Below, piece after piece: positions 53,012 through 62,378 of a stretch of DNA of 64,000 nt. The first letter of the stretch is position 1; each line of letters opens with the position of its first letter. The DNA lies in the NCBI GenBank assembly GCA_016938875.1, contig JAFGTV010000008.1, positions 62,001-126,000 of the forward strand. Direction: 5' to 3'. The notes under the pieces were generated by a model. It saw only the letters and a list, made by a program, of their open reading frames with translations. It ran no database searches and was not told the origin of the DNA. A program made the position numbers and the translations under genes. Origin of the DNA: Paracoccaceae bacterium. GTDB taxonomy: Bacteria; Pseudomonadota; Alphaproteobacteria; Rhodobacterales; Rhodobacteraceae.

Positions 53012-54148
53012 TCAGTCCAGGGTGCGGCGGAACCGCAGCAGCGCCATCACCGCAAAGGCCAGCACAAAGCCCAGCAGCGCCAGCATCGGCCCCGCGACAT
53101 TGGCCATATCCGCCCCCTTGAGCATGACCGCGCGCACCAGGCGCAGGAAATGGGTCAGCGGGAACACCTCGCCCAGAACCTGCGCCCAGCCGGGCATGCC
53201 GCCGAACGGGAACATGAACCCCGACAACAGGATCGAGGGCAGGAAAAAGAAGAACGTCAGCTGCATCGCCTGCATCTGCGTGCGCGCAAAGGTCGAGATC
53301 GTATAGCCCAGCAGCACCATCGCCAGCACAAAGATCAGAACCCCCAGCAACAGCAGCCACAGATCGCCCACGAACGGCACCCCGAACAGCCCCTTTGCCG
53401 CCAGCAGGATCACCAGCACCTGAACCGCGCCGACCCCGAAAAACGGCAGCACCTTGCCCAGCATGATCTCCAGCGGGGTGGCGGGCATGGCCAGCAGGTT
53501 TTCCATGGTCCCGCGTTCCAACTCGCGGGTCAGCGCGATCGAGGTCATCATCACCATGGTCATTTGCAGGATCACCCCCAGCAGGCCGGGCACGATGTTG
53601 TATTGGGTGATCCCCTCGGGGTTATAGCGCCGATGCACCACCACCTGAAGCTGGCCACGCGCCGCCTCGGCGGCCTGCGCCTCGGCGTGGCGTTCATGCA
53701 AGAGCGCGCTCGCGGCCACCGTGCCCAGGGTCGAGATCGCCCCCGAGGCCACCGCCGGATCGGTGGCGTCGGCCTCGATCAGGATCACCGGGGCATCGCC
53801 GCGTTCCACCCGGCGGCCAAAATCAGAGGGGATCGTGACGATGAACGACACCGCCCCGCGTTCCATCAGCCCGTCGGCCTCGGCCGCGGTCGCGTGGGGA
53901 TAGTCAAAGCGGTAATAGCCCGTCAGCTCCAGCGCGGTGATCATGGCGCGGGTATAGCGATCCTGGGTCGGGGCCACCAAGGCCGCCGACAGCCGCTTGG
54001 GGTCGGTGTTGATGGCAAAGCCGAACAGCACCAGCAGCATCAGCGGAATACCCAGCATCATCGCAAAGGTAACGCGGTCGCGGCGCATCTGGATCACCTC
54101 CTTGCGCAGCATCGCCGCAAGGCGCCCGGGCGAGAACCCCAGCCTCAT
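53012..54148 (-). CDS. ABC-2 type transporter permease
   Basis: This 378-aa inner-membrane permease of the YhhJ/YbhR type has one N-terminal helix (VTFAMMLGIPLMLLVLFGFA), a periplasmic region of about 150 residues and five C-terminal helices. The ELERGTMENLLAMPATPLEIMLGK coupling segment lies between. It works with the ATPase and HlyD-like protein upstream in the same operon as an exporter. The ATG overlaps the ATPase stop by 4 bp. Confidence 0.93.
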   Translation of the reverse strand: MRLGFSPGRLAAMLRKEVIQMRRDRVTFAMMLGIPLMLLVLFGFAINTDPKRLSAALVAPTQDRYTRAMITALELTGYYRFDYPHATAAEADGLMERGAVSFIVTIPSDFGRRVERGDAPVILIEADATDPAVASGAISTLGTVAASALLHERHAEAQAAEAARGQLQVVVHRRYNPEGITQYNIVPGLLGVILQMTMVMMTSIALTRELERGTMENLLAMPATPLEIMLGKVLPFFGVGAVQVLVILLAAKGLFGVPFVGDLWLLLLGVLIFVLAMVLLGYTISTFARTQMQAMQLTFFFFLPSILLSGFMFPFGGMPGWAQVLGEVFPLTHFLRLVRAVMLKGADMANVAGPMLALLGFVLAFAVMALLRFRRTLD

Positions 54149-55068
54149 GTCGCGCCCCCGGACGGTCCGGTGATGAAGTGGATGAACGCATCCTCCAGGC
54201 TGGTTTGCGACAGGCTGGCCTGGCTGCCGGTCTGCGCGGCGATACGCGCCACCGTCTCGGCCAGCCGGGCCGCATCGCGCCCCACGACATGCAGCCGCGC
54301 ACCAAACGGGGCGACCTGATCGACATCGCCGCTTTCGCCCAGCAACTGCTCGGCCTTGTCGATATCTCCGCCCTCGATCTGATAGGTGGTCAGCCCGGCG
54401 CGCGTGATCACCTCCTCCACCGTGCCGCTGACCACCAGCGCCCCTTGCGAGATATAGTTGATCCGGTGACAGCGCTCGGCCTCGTCCATGTAATGGGTCG
54501 ATACCAGCACGGTCATGCCGGTGCCCGCCAGGCGGTGGATCTCTTCCCAGAACTCGCGCCGGGCCTTGGGATCGACGCCCGCGGTGGGTTCGTCCAGCAG
54601 CAACAATTTCGGGCGGTGCATCACACAGGCGGCCAGCGCGAGGCGCTGTTTCCAGCCCCCCGACAGCGTGCCGGCCAGTTGTTGGCGCCGCGCGCCCAAA
54701 CCCAGCGCCTCTAGCGTGTCCTGCACGTGGCGACGCATCGGGCGCAGCCCATAAAGCCCTGCGACAAAACGTAAATTCTCTTCGATCGACAGATCGTCAT
54801 AGAGCGAGAACGCCTGGGTCATATAGCCGATCTCGCGCCGGATCCGGGCGCTGTTGCGCCGAATGTCCAGCCCCAGGACGGTGCCCTGCCCCTCGTCCGG
54901 GGTCAGCAGCCCGCAGATCACCCGCATGGTGGTCGTCTTTCCCGACCCGTTGGGCCCCAGAAAGCCCGCGATTTCACCCGGCTCGACCCGCATCGAGACG
55001 TGATCGACCGCGACCCGCCCGCCAAAGCGTTTGACCAGCCCGCTGACCTCTATCGCGGGGCTGCTCAC
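54145..55068 (-). CDS. ABC transporter ATP-binding protein
   Basis: This 307-aa cytoplasmic ATPase has Walker A GPNGSGKTT (about 36-44), signature LSGGWKQRLALA and Walker B LLLLDEPTAGVD, with a C-terminal extension of about 80 residues typical of ABC-2 exporters. The start is GTG at 55068, overlapping the HlyD-gene stop. It energises the permease encoded downstream. Confidence 0.95.
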   Translation of the reverse strand: MSSPAIEVSGLVKRFGGRVAVDHVSMRVEPGEIAGFLGPNGSGKTTTMRVICGLLTPDEGQGTVLGLDIRRNSARIRREIGYMTQAFSLYDDLSIEENLRFVAGLYGLRPMRRHVQDTLEALGLGARRQQLAGTLSGGWKQRLALAACVMHRPKLLLLDEPTAGVDPKARREFWEEIHRLAGTGMTVLVSTHYMDEAERCHRINYISQGALVVSGTVEEVITRAGLTTYQIEGGDIDKAEQLLGESGDVDQVAPFGARLHVVGRDAARLAETVARIAAQTGSQASLSQTSLEDAFIHFITGPSGGAT

Positions 55069-56018
55069 GGGGTGGGCTCCGGCGTGACATCGACGATCTG
55101 GCCGGGCGTCAGCAGGGGGGCGTCGGGGTCAGGGCGGGCCTCGACCAAGTAGACCAGCTTTTGCCGGTTTTCGAGCGAGTAGATGACCGGCGGCGTGAAT
55201 TCCGGCTGATCCGAGACATAGGTCACGGTGGCATGGGTCTGCGGCGGGCAGCCGTCACAACCCACCCGCAACCGGGTGCCCGGCGCGACGCCGTAAAGCT
55301 GCGGCTCGGGCAGGTAGAGGCGCAACAGCACCGCACCGCGCGGCAGCATCGACAGCACCGGCGCCTGGGGGCCCGCGATCTCTCCGGGGCGGCGCAGGAT
55401 CTCAAAGATGGTGCCCTCGGCGGGGGCGGCGATGGTACGCTTTTCCACCTGCCAGGCGGCGGCATCGCGCGCCGCGCGCGCCCGGGCCAGGGCGGCCTCG
55501 GCCGCGGCGATCTGATAGGGCCGCGCGGGCAGCCCGGCCACCGCCAGGTTCGCCTCGACCTCGGCCACGCGGGCCTGGGCGACATCCAGGCTGGTCTGGG
55601 CGTCATCCACCTGGGATTGCGGCACGATCCCGCGATCGAACAGATCCAGCACCCGGTCCAACTGCTTGCCCGCGACCTGCTGCTGGGCGCGCGCCGAGGT
55701 CAACTCGGCCGCGATCACCCGGATTTCCTCGGCACGGCGCGGCTCTTTGAGGTCGGCCAGATGGCTTTCGGCCTCGGCGGTGGCGGCGCGGGCCTGGGCC
55801 AGGGCGATCTCGGCGTCGCGCTGCTCCATCCGGACCAGCACCTGCCCGGCCGCGACGCTGTCGCCGCGACGCACGTCCAGGGTTTCGATCTGTGCCGTGG
55901 CCACCGGCGCGATCAACAGGAACTCTCCCTCGACATAGCCCGTGGCCAGGGGGGCGGGGTCCGCACAGGCGGCGAAAAACCCCGCCACCACGGGAATTGA
56001 ACACAGGATGCTGGCCAT
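55065..56018 (-). CDS. HlyD-family membrane fusion protein
   Basis: This 317-aa periplasmic adaptor has an N-terminal signal that may be a lipoprotein signal (GFFAAC at about 12-19). A beta-barrel/lipoyl half (VATAQIETLDVRRGDSV), a long coiled coil (about 65-190, Ala/Arg/Glu-rich) and a second lipoyl half (KRTIAAPAEGTIFEI) follow. With the ABC ATPase and permease it forms a tripartite export system like YbhGFSR. The start at 56018 is placed before the hydrophobic signal; earlier in-frame codons are not convincing. Confidence 0.9.
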   Translation of the reverse strand: MASILCSIPVVAGFFAACADPAPLATGYVEGEFLLIAPVATAQIETLDVRRGDSVAAGQVLVRMEQRDAEIALAQARAATAEAESHLADLKEPRRAEEIRVIAAELTSARAQQQVAGKQLDRVLDLFDRGIVPQSQVDDAQTSLDVAQARVAEVEANLAVAGLPARPYQIAAAEAALARARAARDAAAWQVEKRTIAAPAEGTIFEILRRPGEIAGPQAPVLSMLPRGAVLLRLYLPEPQLYGVAPGTRLRVGCDGCPPQTHATVTYVSDQPEFTPPVIYSLENRQKLVYLVEARPDPDAPLLTPGQIVDVTPEPTP

Positions 56019-56130
56019 CTGATTACTCTTGTTCCAGGGCAGAGCACGCGCAACGGATCGCGCCGCACCCGCCGGGGCGATCAGACCACGCCGATCCCCG
56101 CGGACCCAATGACCTGGATCAAGGCCGCCT

Positions 56131-56490
56131 TCAGCGCTTGATCCAGTCCCAGGCCGCGTCCAACTCGTCCGCGGCAAAGATCCTGACCTCGCCCTTGATC
56201 AGGAACGCGCTGAGCTTGATGCACCACACGACCCAGTCCGGCGCGCCGACCAGCGCCATGCGCTCGAAATCGGCCGCGTGGGAAAAGCCGAACGAGGCGT
56301 CCTGCCAGGCCCCTTTGATGTCCCAGCCTTTGAAATCTGCATCGGCATAGAACAGGATGCGCAGCTTGCCGTGGTCGCGGAACCGCTGCTCCAGCAGGGG
56401 CAGCAGGACGGTGTAATCGGATTCGTGCAACGTGCCGCTGGCGCGAATTCCGACGATGTTACCGGTACTTTCGGGCATGAGTTCAAGCAT
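56131..56490 (-). CDS. SpoIIAA-like (STAS-fold) protein
   Basis: A 119-aa cytoplasmic protein of the SpoIIAA-like family (formerly DUF3478), with VGIRASGTLHESDYTVLLPLLE, an ILFYADADFKGWDIKGAWQD centre and a C-terminal LDAAWDWIKR. No anti-sigma partner is adjacent. Many relatives are stress-linked orphans. The ATG at 56490 has GGAGG just upstream; an earlier ATG at 56514 is weaker. It lies 112 bp before the HlyD gene. Confidence 0.85.
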   Translation of the reverse strand: MLELMPESTGNIVGIRASGTLHESDYTVLLPLLEQRFRDHGKLRILFYADADFKGWDIKGAWQDASFGFSHAADFERMALVGAPDWVVWCIKLSAFLIKGEVRIFAADELDAAWDWIKR

Positions 56491-56550
56491 GGGATCCTCC
56501 ATCTCTTGTGTCATGGCGCCCGGGCGCGGCCCGCGCGCGGGCAACCTGGG

Positions 56551-57930
56551 TCAGATATGGTGTGTGCTGTGCAGATCCGGCATCACGATCGGGCGATCGC
56601 CCAGCTGCTTGGCAAAGGCCTTCATCCCCTTTGGTTCGCCATGCACCAGAAAGGTTTGCGCGGGCGATCCGGTCGCGCGGTGCCAGGCGGCCAGTTCGGC
56701 CCGGCCCGCATGGGCGGAAAACCCGTTGATCGTGTGGATTTGCGCGCGCACCGGCATCCAGTCGCCGAAAAGCTTAACCTTTTGCGCGCCGTCCACGATG
56801 ATCCGCGCCAGCGTGCCCTCGGCGGCAAATCCGACAAAGATCACGCTGCAATCGGCATGGGCCAGGTTGTGGCGCAGGTGGTGGCGCACGCGCCCGCCGG
56901 TGCACATCCCCGACCCCGCCATGATCACCGCCCCCGAGCGGATCCGGTTCAGCGCCATCGAGTCCGCCGCCTCGCGGGTGAAATGTAGATCCGGCAGCGC
57001 AAAGGGGTCGCGCCCCTGCCCGATCATTTCCGCGATCTGCGGTTTCATCGCCTCGGGGTGGCGGCGGAATATCTCGGTCGCCGAGATCGCCATGGGGGAA
57101 TCCAGGAACACCCGCATCGTCTTGGGGATCTCGCCGCGCGCCATGCCCTCGCGCAGGAAGAACAACAATTCCTGCGCGCGTTCCAGCGCAAAGGTCGGGA
57201 TAATGACGTTACCGCCACGCGCATCCGCGCCCTGGATCGCGCCCAGAAATTCATCCACCGACGCGTCGAGCGAGCGGTGATCGCGGTCGCCATAGGTGGT
57301 TTCCATCACCACCACATCCACGTCACCGGGCGGGGCCGGCGGGTTCAGCAGCGGCCGATCGTTCGGCCCGATATCGCCCGAGAACAGCACCCGGCGGCGG
57401 TGTTCGGCCTCCTCCAGCTCCAGCAGGATGCTGGCAGAACCCAGGATATGGCCCGCGTCATGAAACGTCGCCCGGATGCCGGGCCCCAGCGGGATCGGCT
57501 GATCATAGGCCGCCATCCGTCCAAAGCGGTCGAAACTGTCCAGCGCGTCCATCGTGTCGTAAAGCGGACCGTCCTGGGATTTTTTCGACCCGTGGCGATG
57601 GCGGCGGCGGGCCTCCTCCTCGTGCAGGTGGGCGGAATCGAGCAACACCAGCCGCGTCAGGTCGCGCGTGGCGGCGGTGCAGATCACCTCGCCCCGGAAC
57701 CCGCGCTTGACCAATAGCGGGATGCGCCCACAGTGGTCCAGATGCGCGTGGGTCAACAGCAAGATGTCAATCTCGGCTGGGTCAAAGCCAAAGAGTTCGG
57801 CGTTGTCCTCGTGCAACTCTCGCCCGCCCTGGAACATCCCGCAATCGACCAGGATCTTGCGCCCGCCGCAGGTGACCATGTGGCACGATCCGGTGACACC
57901 CCCGGCGGCACCGTGAAATGAGATCTGCAT
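56551..57930 (-). CDS. MBL-fold beta-CASP RNA-specificity hydrolase
   Basis: This 459-aa cytoplasmic metallo-hydrolase has the zinc motif HAHLDHCGR near residue 60, a beta-CASP domain (about 190-370) and the RNA-metabolising C-terminal motif FSAHAGRAELAAW with a further LVHGEP histidine. It is related to CPSF/YSH1-like enzymes found widely in bacteria; the RNA substrate is unknown. It lies 30 bp after the LOG-family gene on the same strand and 60 bp before the SpoIIAA-like gene. Confidence 0.92.
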   Translation of the reverse strand: MQISFHGAAGGVTGSCHMVTCGGRKILVDCGMFQGGRELHEDNAELFGFDPAEIDILLLTHAHLDHCGRIPLLVKRGFRGEVICTAATRDLTRLVLLDSAHLHEEEARRRHRHGSKKSQDGPLYDTMDALDSFDRFGRMAAYDQPIPLGPGIRATFHDAGHILGSASILLELEEAEHRRRVLFSGDIGPNDRPLLNPPAPPGDVDVVVMETTYGDRDHRSLDASVDEFLGAIQGADARGGNVIIPTFALERAQELLFFLREGMARGEIPKTMRVFLDSPMAISATEIFRRHPEAMKPQIAEMIGQGRDPFALPDLHFTREAADSMALNRIRSGAVIMAGSGMCTGGRVRHHLRHNLAHADCSVIFVGFAAEGTLARIIVDGAQKVKLFGDWMPVRAQIHTINGFSAHAGRAELAAWHRATGSPAQTFLVHGEPKGMKAFAKQLGDRPIVMPDLHSTHHI

Positions 57931-57960
57931 CTTCCCCCTCCCTTTTCTTAACCTAACCTC

Positions 57961-58908
57961 TTATTCGCACAGCGGTTTTCCAGCGCGCGCGTACCAGTGC
58001 AGGATATCGTCCCAGATCTGCTGCGCGGTTTCGGCGAACCAGAACAGATCCCGGTCCTCGGGGTCGATCACCCCCTCTTGCATCATGAATTCGGGATCGA
58101 ACACGCGTTGCCAATAGTCCCGCCCCACCAGGATCACCGGCAGCGGCGCGATCTTGCGGGTCTGGATCAGCGTCAGTGTCTCGAACAACTCGTCCAACGT
58201 GCCGTAGCCGCCGGGGAACACCACCAGCGCCCGCGCCCGCAGCAGGAAGTGCAGCTTGCGGATCGCGAAATAGTGAAACCGCAGGCACAGCTCGGGCGTC
58301 AGATAGGGGTTGGGGTATTGTTCATGCGGCAGGGTGATGTTCAATCCGACCGTGCGCGCGCCGACATCGTGGGCACCGCGATTGGCGGCCTCCATCATGC
58401 CCGGTCCGCCGCCGGTCACCACCACCAGCCGCTTGCCCCCCGGCCCCTCGGCGCGGCCCACCAGTTGGCCGAACTGCTGAGCCACCTCGTAATAGCGGCT
58501 TTTTTCCAGCACCCGGCGGGCGATGCGCAGCTCTTGGACGGCCTCGGCATTGCCCGGATCGGCGGCACAGCTGGCCTCTAGCGTGGCGACGCGCTGACGC
58601 GCGGCGCGCGGTTCGGGCACGCGGGTGCTGCCAAAGACCACGATCGAATGGGCGATGCCATGTTCGGCCAACAGCGTCTCGGCCTTGCGATAATCCAGTT
58701 GCAGGCGCAGCCCGCGCGTGTCGTCACGGTTCAGGAAATCCACGTCCTGATCGGCCTGGCGATAGTTCGGACTGTCCAGGATCGCGCGGATCAGGTCGGG
58801 GGCGCGGGCGTCCTCGTGGGCGGGCTTGGGCGCGGTCCAAGGCAGGGCCCGCTGGCGCCGATCGGGGTGGGCCGGTTCGGGACGGTGCCGCTGGGGGGTG
58901 TCGGCCAT
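57961..58908 (-). CDS. LOG-family (TIGR00730) protein, putative nucleoside monophosphate phosphoribohydrolase
   Basis: This 315-aa cytoplasmic protein has the lysine-decarboxylase-like fold of the LOG family: IVVFGSTRVPEP, VTGGGPGMMEAANRGA and the active-site VFPGGYGTLDELFE. It carries an N-terminal extension of about 95 residues not found in short LOG enzymes, and is probably a purine nucleotide N-glycosidase. It shares a strand and close spacing with the beta-CASP gene, perhaps linking nucleotide and RNA turnover. Confidence 0.92.
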   Translation of the reverse strand: MADTPQRHRPEPAHPDRRQRALPWTAPKPAHEDARAPDLIRAILDSPNYRQADQDVDFLNRDDTRGLRLQLDYRKAETLLAEHGIAHSIVVFGSTRVPEPRAARQRVATLEASCAADPGNAEAVQELRIARRVLEKSRYYEVAQQFGQLVGRAEGPGGKRLVVVTGGGPGMMEAANRGAHDVGARTVGLNITLPHEQYPNPYLTPELCLRFHYFAIRKLHFLLRARALVVFPGGYGTLDELFETLTLIQTRKIAPLPVILVGRDYWQRVFDPEFMMQEGVIDPEDRDLFWFAETAQQIWDDILHWYARAGKPLCE

Positions 58909-59120
58909 GATGTACCCTCACGATCTCTCGGGCACGCGGCACGGGGGCGATACGGCAGCCCCCTGAACCCCGCGTCGAGGCCGCAAGTGTCGCACAACTG
59001 GCCGCCGCGCCCATGACCTGAATCAAGGCGCGGCGATGCAGCCGGTCCCCTGGCCCCCGGTCTTTCAGCGCACCCGCCCGCGACCGGGGTCCGGGCGGAT
59101 GCGCCAGCGGGATCCGCCGT

Positions 59121-60185
59121 TCAGAGCCGCCCGGCCAACAGCGGCAGGGTCATCGCCCCGGCATAGTCGCGCGCCTGGGCCAGGTAGGGATCATAGCTTT
59201 CGCGCACGCGGGCCACGTCGGGATTGGCGGCTGTCAACTCGTCCTGAACCTCGACCCAGGCGGTGCGCAGCGCGGCCACCACGTCGTCGGGGAACGGGCG
59301 GAAGATGACCCCCTGGGCGGCCAACTCGCCCATGGCCTTGGCGTTGAAATAATCGAACTGGGCCTGCACCTCCAGCGCGGCGGCCAGGGCGGCGGCCTCG
59401 CAGATGGCTTGCAGATCGGGGGTCAGTTCGGCCCAGGCATCGCGGTTGAACACCACCGCCAGCCCCGCGCCCGGCTCGTTGAACGCCGGCAGATAGCAGT
59501 TTTCGGTGACCTTTTGCAGACCGAACGCCTGGTCCAGCATCGGCCCGACCCATTCGGCGGCATCAATGGCCCCCGATTGCAGCGCCTGAAATATCTCGGG
59601 CGGGGGCATCAGCACGGCGTTCACCCCGAGCTTGCGGTAGATCTCGCCGCCCAGGCCCGCGATGCGCATGTTCAGACCCTTCAGGTCGTCCACGCTCTGG
59701 ATCGGGGTCTTGAACCAACCGCCCGACTGGGTGTTGGAATTACCCGAATAGATCGGCTTGAGGTTGCGCTGGGCATAGATCTCGTCCCAGACCTCTTGCC
59801 CGCCGCCCCAGCGCAGCCAGGCGAAATGCTCGTTCGAGGTCATGCCAAAGGGCACGCCGGTGAACCAGTGCAGCGCGGGGTTCTTGCCGGCCGCATAGTA
59901 GGTCGGGCCGTGCCCCACGGGCGCGTTGCCCTGCTGCACCGCGTCCTCGACCCCAAAGGGCGGGACCAGTTCGCCCGCGCCGTAGACGGTGAAACTCAGC
60001 CGCCCGTCGGACATCTCTTCGACCCGCTTGGCAAAGGTCGTCACGTTGGTGCCCACCCCCGGCGCCATCTTGGGAAAGGCGGTGGGCAGGTTCCACTGGA
60101 TCTTGCCCTGGGCCAGCGCGGGTGCGGCCAGCGCCCCGGCGGCGGTGACCCCGGCGCCGGTTTTCAGAAAGGTTCTGCGATGCAT
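59121..60185 (-). CDS. TRAP transporter substrate-binding protein, TakP-like
   Basis: This 354-aa periplasmic solute receptor has a twin-arginine-like signal (HRRTFLKTG; cleavage after ALA near residue 25). The DctP/TakP-type body includes WFKTPIQSVDDLKGLNMRIAG and QALQSGAIDAAEW. Relatives of this type bind 2-oxo acids or mannonic/other hydroxy acids. It is last in the dctQ-dctM-dctP order, 19 bp after the large permease gene. Confidence 0.94.
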   Translation of the reverse strand: MHRRTFLKTGAGVTAAGALAAPALAQGKIQWNLPTAFPKMAPGVGTNVTTFAKRVEEMSDGRLSFTVYGAGELVPPFGVEDAVQQGNAPVGHGPTYYAAGKNPALHWFTGVPFGMTSNEHFAWLRWGGGQEVWDEIYAQRNLKPIYSGNSNTQSGGWFKTPIQSVDDLKGLNMRIAGLGGEIYRKLGVNAVLMPPPEIFQALQSGAIDAAEWVGPMLDQAFGLQKVTENCYLPAFNEPGAGLAVVFNRDAWAELTPDLQAICEAAALAAALEVQAQFDYFNAKAMGELAAQGVIFRPFPDDVVAALRTAWVEVQDELTAANPDVARVRESYDPYLAQARDYAGAMTLPLLAGRL

Positions 60186-60204
60186 GTCTGTCCTCTTTGG
60201 GTGC

Positions 60205-61746
60205 TCAACGGAAAATCGCGTCCGGCAGCCAGGTGGCAAGCCCGGGCACCGCAATCAGAACCCCAAGTGCGGCCAGCTGCAACAGGACAAAGGGGACCAC
60301 GCCGCGATAGGTGTCCAGCGTGGTGATGTCATCCGGCGCGACCGAGCGGAAATAAAACAGCGCAAAGCCGAACGGCGGGGTTAGGAACGAGGTCTGCAAA
60401 TTCATCGCGATCAGGATCGCGAACCACACCGGCGAGATATCGGTGCCCAGGATCGGCGGGCCCAGCAGCGGGACCACGATATAGATGATCTCGACCGCCT
60501 CCAGGATGAAGCCCAGGACAAAGATCAGCGCCATCACCAGGGCCACCGCCGCCATGCTGCCGCCCGGCAGACCGGCCATCATCTGCCCCACCAGGTGATC
60601 CCCGCCAAAGCCGCGAAACACCAGCGACAGCAACGACGCCGCGATCACGATGCCGAACACCATGCCAGAGATGCGCACCGTGTCGGCCATCGCCCCTTGC
60701 AACAGCCCCGCGCGCCACAGCCGCCCGCCCGCCATCAGCGTGCCCGCCGCGATGGCCAGACCCGCCCCCAGCGCCAGTGCCCCTGCGGGCGTGTTCAGCG
60801 CCGCGCGGCCCAGCCCGGCCAGCCCCATCACCACCAGCCCCAGCGCCGCCACCGCCGCCGCGCCGATCAGCCAGCGCCCCAGCCGCGCGCCATTGGCCTG
60901 ATAGGCGGCCAGCAACAGCGCGCCGACCGCACCCAGCCCGGCGGCCTCGGTCGTGGTGGCGACCCCGGCCAGGATGGAGCCCAGCACCGCCACGATCAGC
61001 AGGATCGGTGGCAGAAAGGTGAACACGATCTCGACCAGGGGCACCTTTTCGCGGATCACCTTTGCCGCGTGGGGCGCAGGGCGCAGCCGGATCGCCACAT
61101 ACCCGGCATATAGCGCCACCAGCACCAGCCCCGGCAACAGCGCACCCGCGAACAGATCGCCCACCGACACCGGATCGGGGGCGAAATTGCCCGCCGCCTG
61201 TTGCGCCTCCAGGTAGACATTGCCGATCTGATCGCCCAGCAACACCAGCAGGATCGAGGGCGGGATCACCTGCCCCAGCGTGCCCGAGGCACAGATCAGC
61301 CCCGCCGCCAGGCGCTTGTCCACGCCGGCCTGGCGCATCGCGGGCAGGCTGATCAGCACCAGCATCACCACCGTGGCCCCGATGATCCCGGTCGAGGCCG
61401 CGATCAGCGTGGAAAACGCCAGCACGCTCAGCGCCATGGCGCGCGGCGCGCCGCCGGTCATGCGGCCCAGCACGCCCAGCATCCGTTCCGCCAGCCGCGC
61501 CCGTTCCAGCAGCACCCCCATCAGCACGAAAAGCGGCACCGCCATCAGCAAGCGGTTGCTCATCACGCCCCAGACCCGTGCGGGAAAAAAGTTGAGAAAG
61601 GCCAGGTCGAACACCCCCGCCGCCGCCCCGATCAGCGCGGTCAGCAACGGCACCCCGGCAATCGCCAGCATCGCCGGTATCCCGCTGAGGATCCCGCCGA
61701 AAAGGCCCAGCAGCATGGCCAGCAAGAACCCCTCTTGCCCGGTCAC
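60205..61746 (-). CDS. TRAP transporter large permease (DctM), extended
   Basis: This 513-aa inner-membrane Na+-coupled carrier carries ASTGIIGATVVMLVLISLP and SGTLGQVIPPSILLVLLGD, two classic DctM blocks. It is about 80 residues longer than standard DctM because of an extra hydrophobic stretch around residues 300-380 (WLIGAAAVAALGLVVMGLAG, LGAGLAIAAGTLMAGG), as in some TakM proteins. Start is GTG at 61746, overlapping the dctQ stop by 4 bp. Confidence 0.94.
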   Translation of the reverse strand: MTGQEGFLLAMLLGLFGGILSGIPAMLAIAGVPLLTALIGAAAGVFDLAFLNFFPARVWGVMSNRLLMAVPLFVLMGVLLERARLAERMLGVLGRMTGGAPRAMALSVLAFSTLIAASTGIIGATVVMLVLISLPAMRQAGVDKRLAAGLICASGTLGQVIPPSILLVLLGDQIGNVYLEAQQAAGNFAPDPVSVGDLFAGALLPGLVLVALYAGYVAIRLRPAPHAAKVIREKVPLVEIVFTFLPPILLIVAVLGSILAGVATTTEAAGLGAVGALLLAAYQANGARLGRWLIGAAAVAALGLVVMGLAGLGRAALNTPAGALALGAGLAIAAGTLMAGGRLWRAGLLQGAMADTVRISGMVFGIVIAASLLSLVFRGFGGDHLVGQMMAGLPGGSMAAVALVMALIFVLGFILEAVEIIYIVVPLLGPPILGTDISPVWFAILIAMNLQTSFLTPPFGFALFYFRSVAPDDITTLDTYRGVVPFVLLQLAALGVLIAVPGLATWLPDAIFR

Positions 61747-62276
61747 AGCGCGGTCTCCGATCCGCCGTGATGCGCGGGTTGGCGCGGGCCGATCACCAGT
61801 GCCAGCCCCTGCGCGATCATCAGTGCCGCCGCCACCGGCAGGGCCGTCTTGACCAGGTAGAGCCCGCCCAGCCCGCCGGTTTCCACCGACCCCTCGCGGA
61901 TCGACCAGGCATAGCTGAGCTGCGGCCACCACGCGTGGATCAACAGCCCGAACACCGGGACCAGGAACGCCACCAGCGCCAGTGCGTCGGCGACCCGCAG
62001 ATAGCGCGGCGGCAACCGCTCGGACACCACCTCGACCCGGACATGGCCATTGCGCGTCAACGCCACCGGCAGGCTAAAGACCATCAGAACCGCAAACCCG
62101 TAGGCGGCGGCGTCCTGCAACTCGATGAACCCGGTGCCGAACCCATAGCGCAGCACGACAATGGCCAGCACCGCGGCGGTCAGGAACAACCCCGCCGCAA
62201 CGCACAGCGCCAGCGCCACACGGTCCAGCCAACGGCACAGCGCCAGATAGGCGGCAAGAAGACGAGACATGGTCAT
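61743..62276 (-). CDS. TRAP transporter small permease (DctQ)
   Basis: A 177-aa inner-membrane protein with four helices. FGTGFIELQDAAAYGFAVLMVFSLP and RNGHVRVEVVSERLP are the signature region of DctQ. It supports the large permease. The ATG at 62276 is chosen; another ATG follows two codons later. It lies 102 bp after the aldolase gene. Confidence 0.92.
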   Translation of the reverse strand: MTMSRLLAAYLALCRWLDRVALALCVAAGLFLTAAVLAIVVLRYGFGTGFIELQDAAAYGFAVLMVFSLPVALTRNGHVRVEVVSERLPPRYLRVADALALVAFLVPVFGLLIHAWWPQLSYAWSIREGSVETGGLGGLYLVKTALPVAAALMIAQGLALVIGPRQPAHHGGSETAL

Positions 62277-62378
62277 GGCCGGGCCTTGCCACAGCCGCGC
62301 GCGAACCGCAATCGGGCATGGCAGGCCTGCGCCATGCGGACACGGCGCGCGATCCCGCGGCCCGTCACGTCCCGCGCG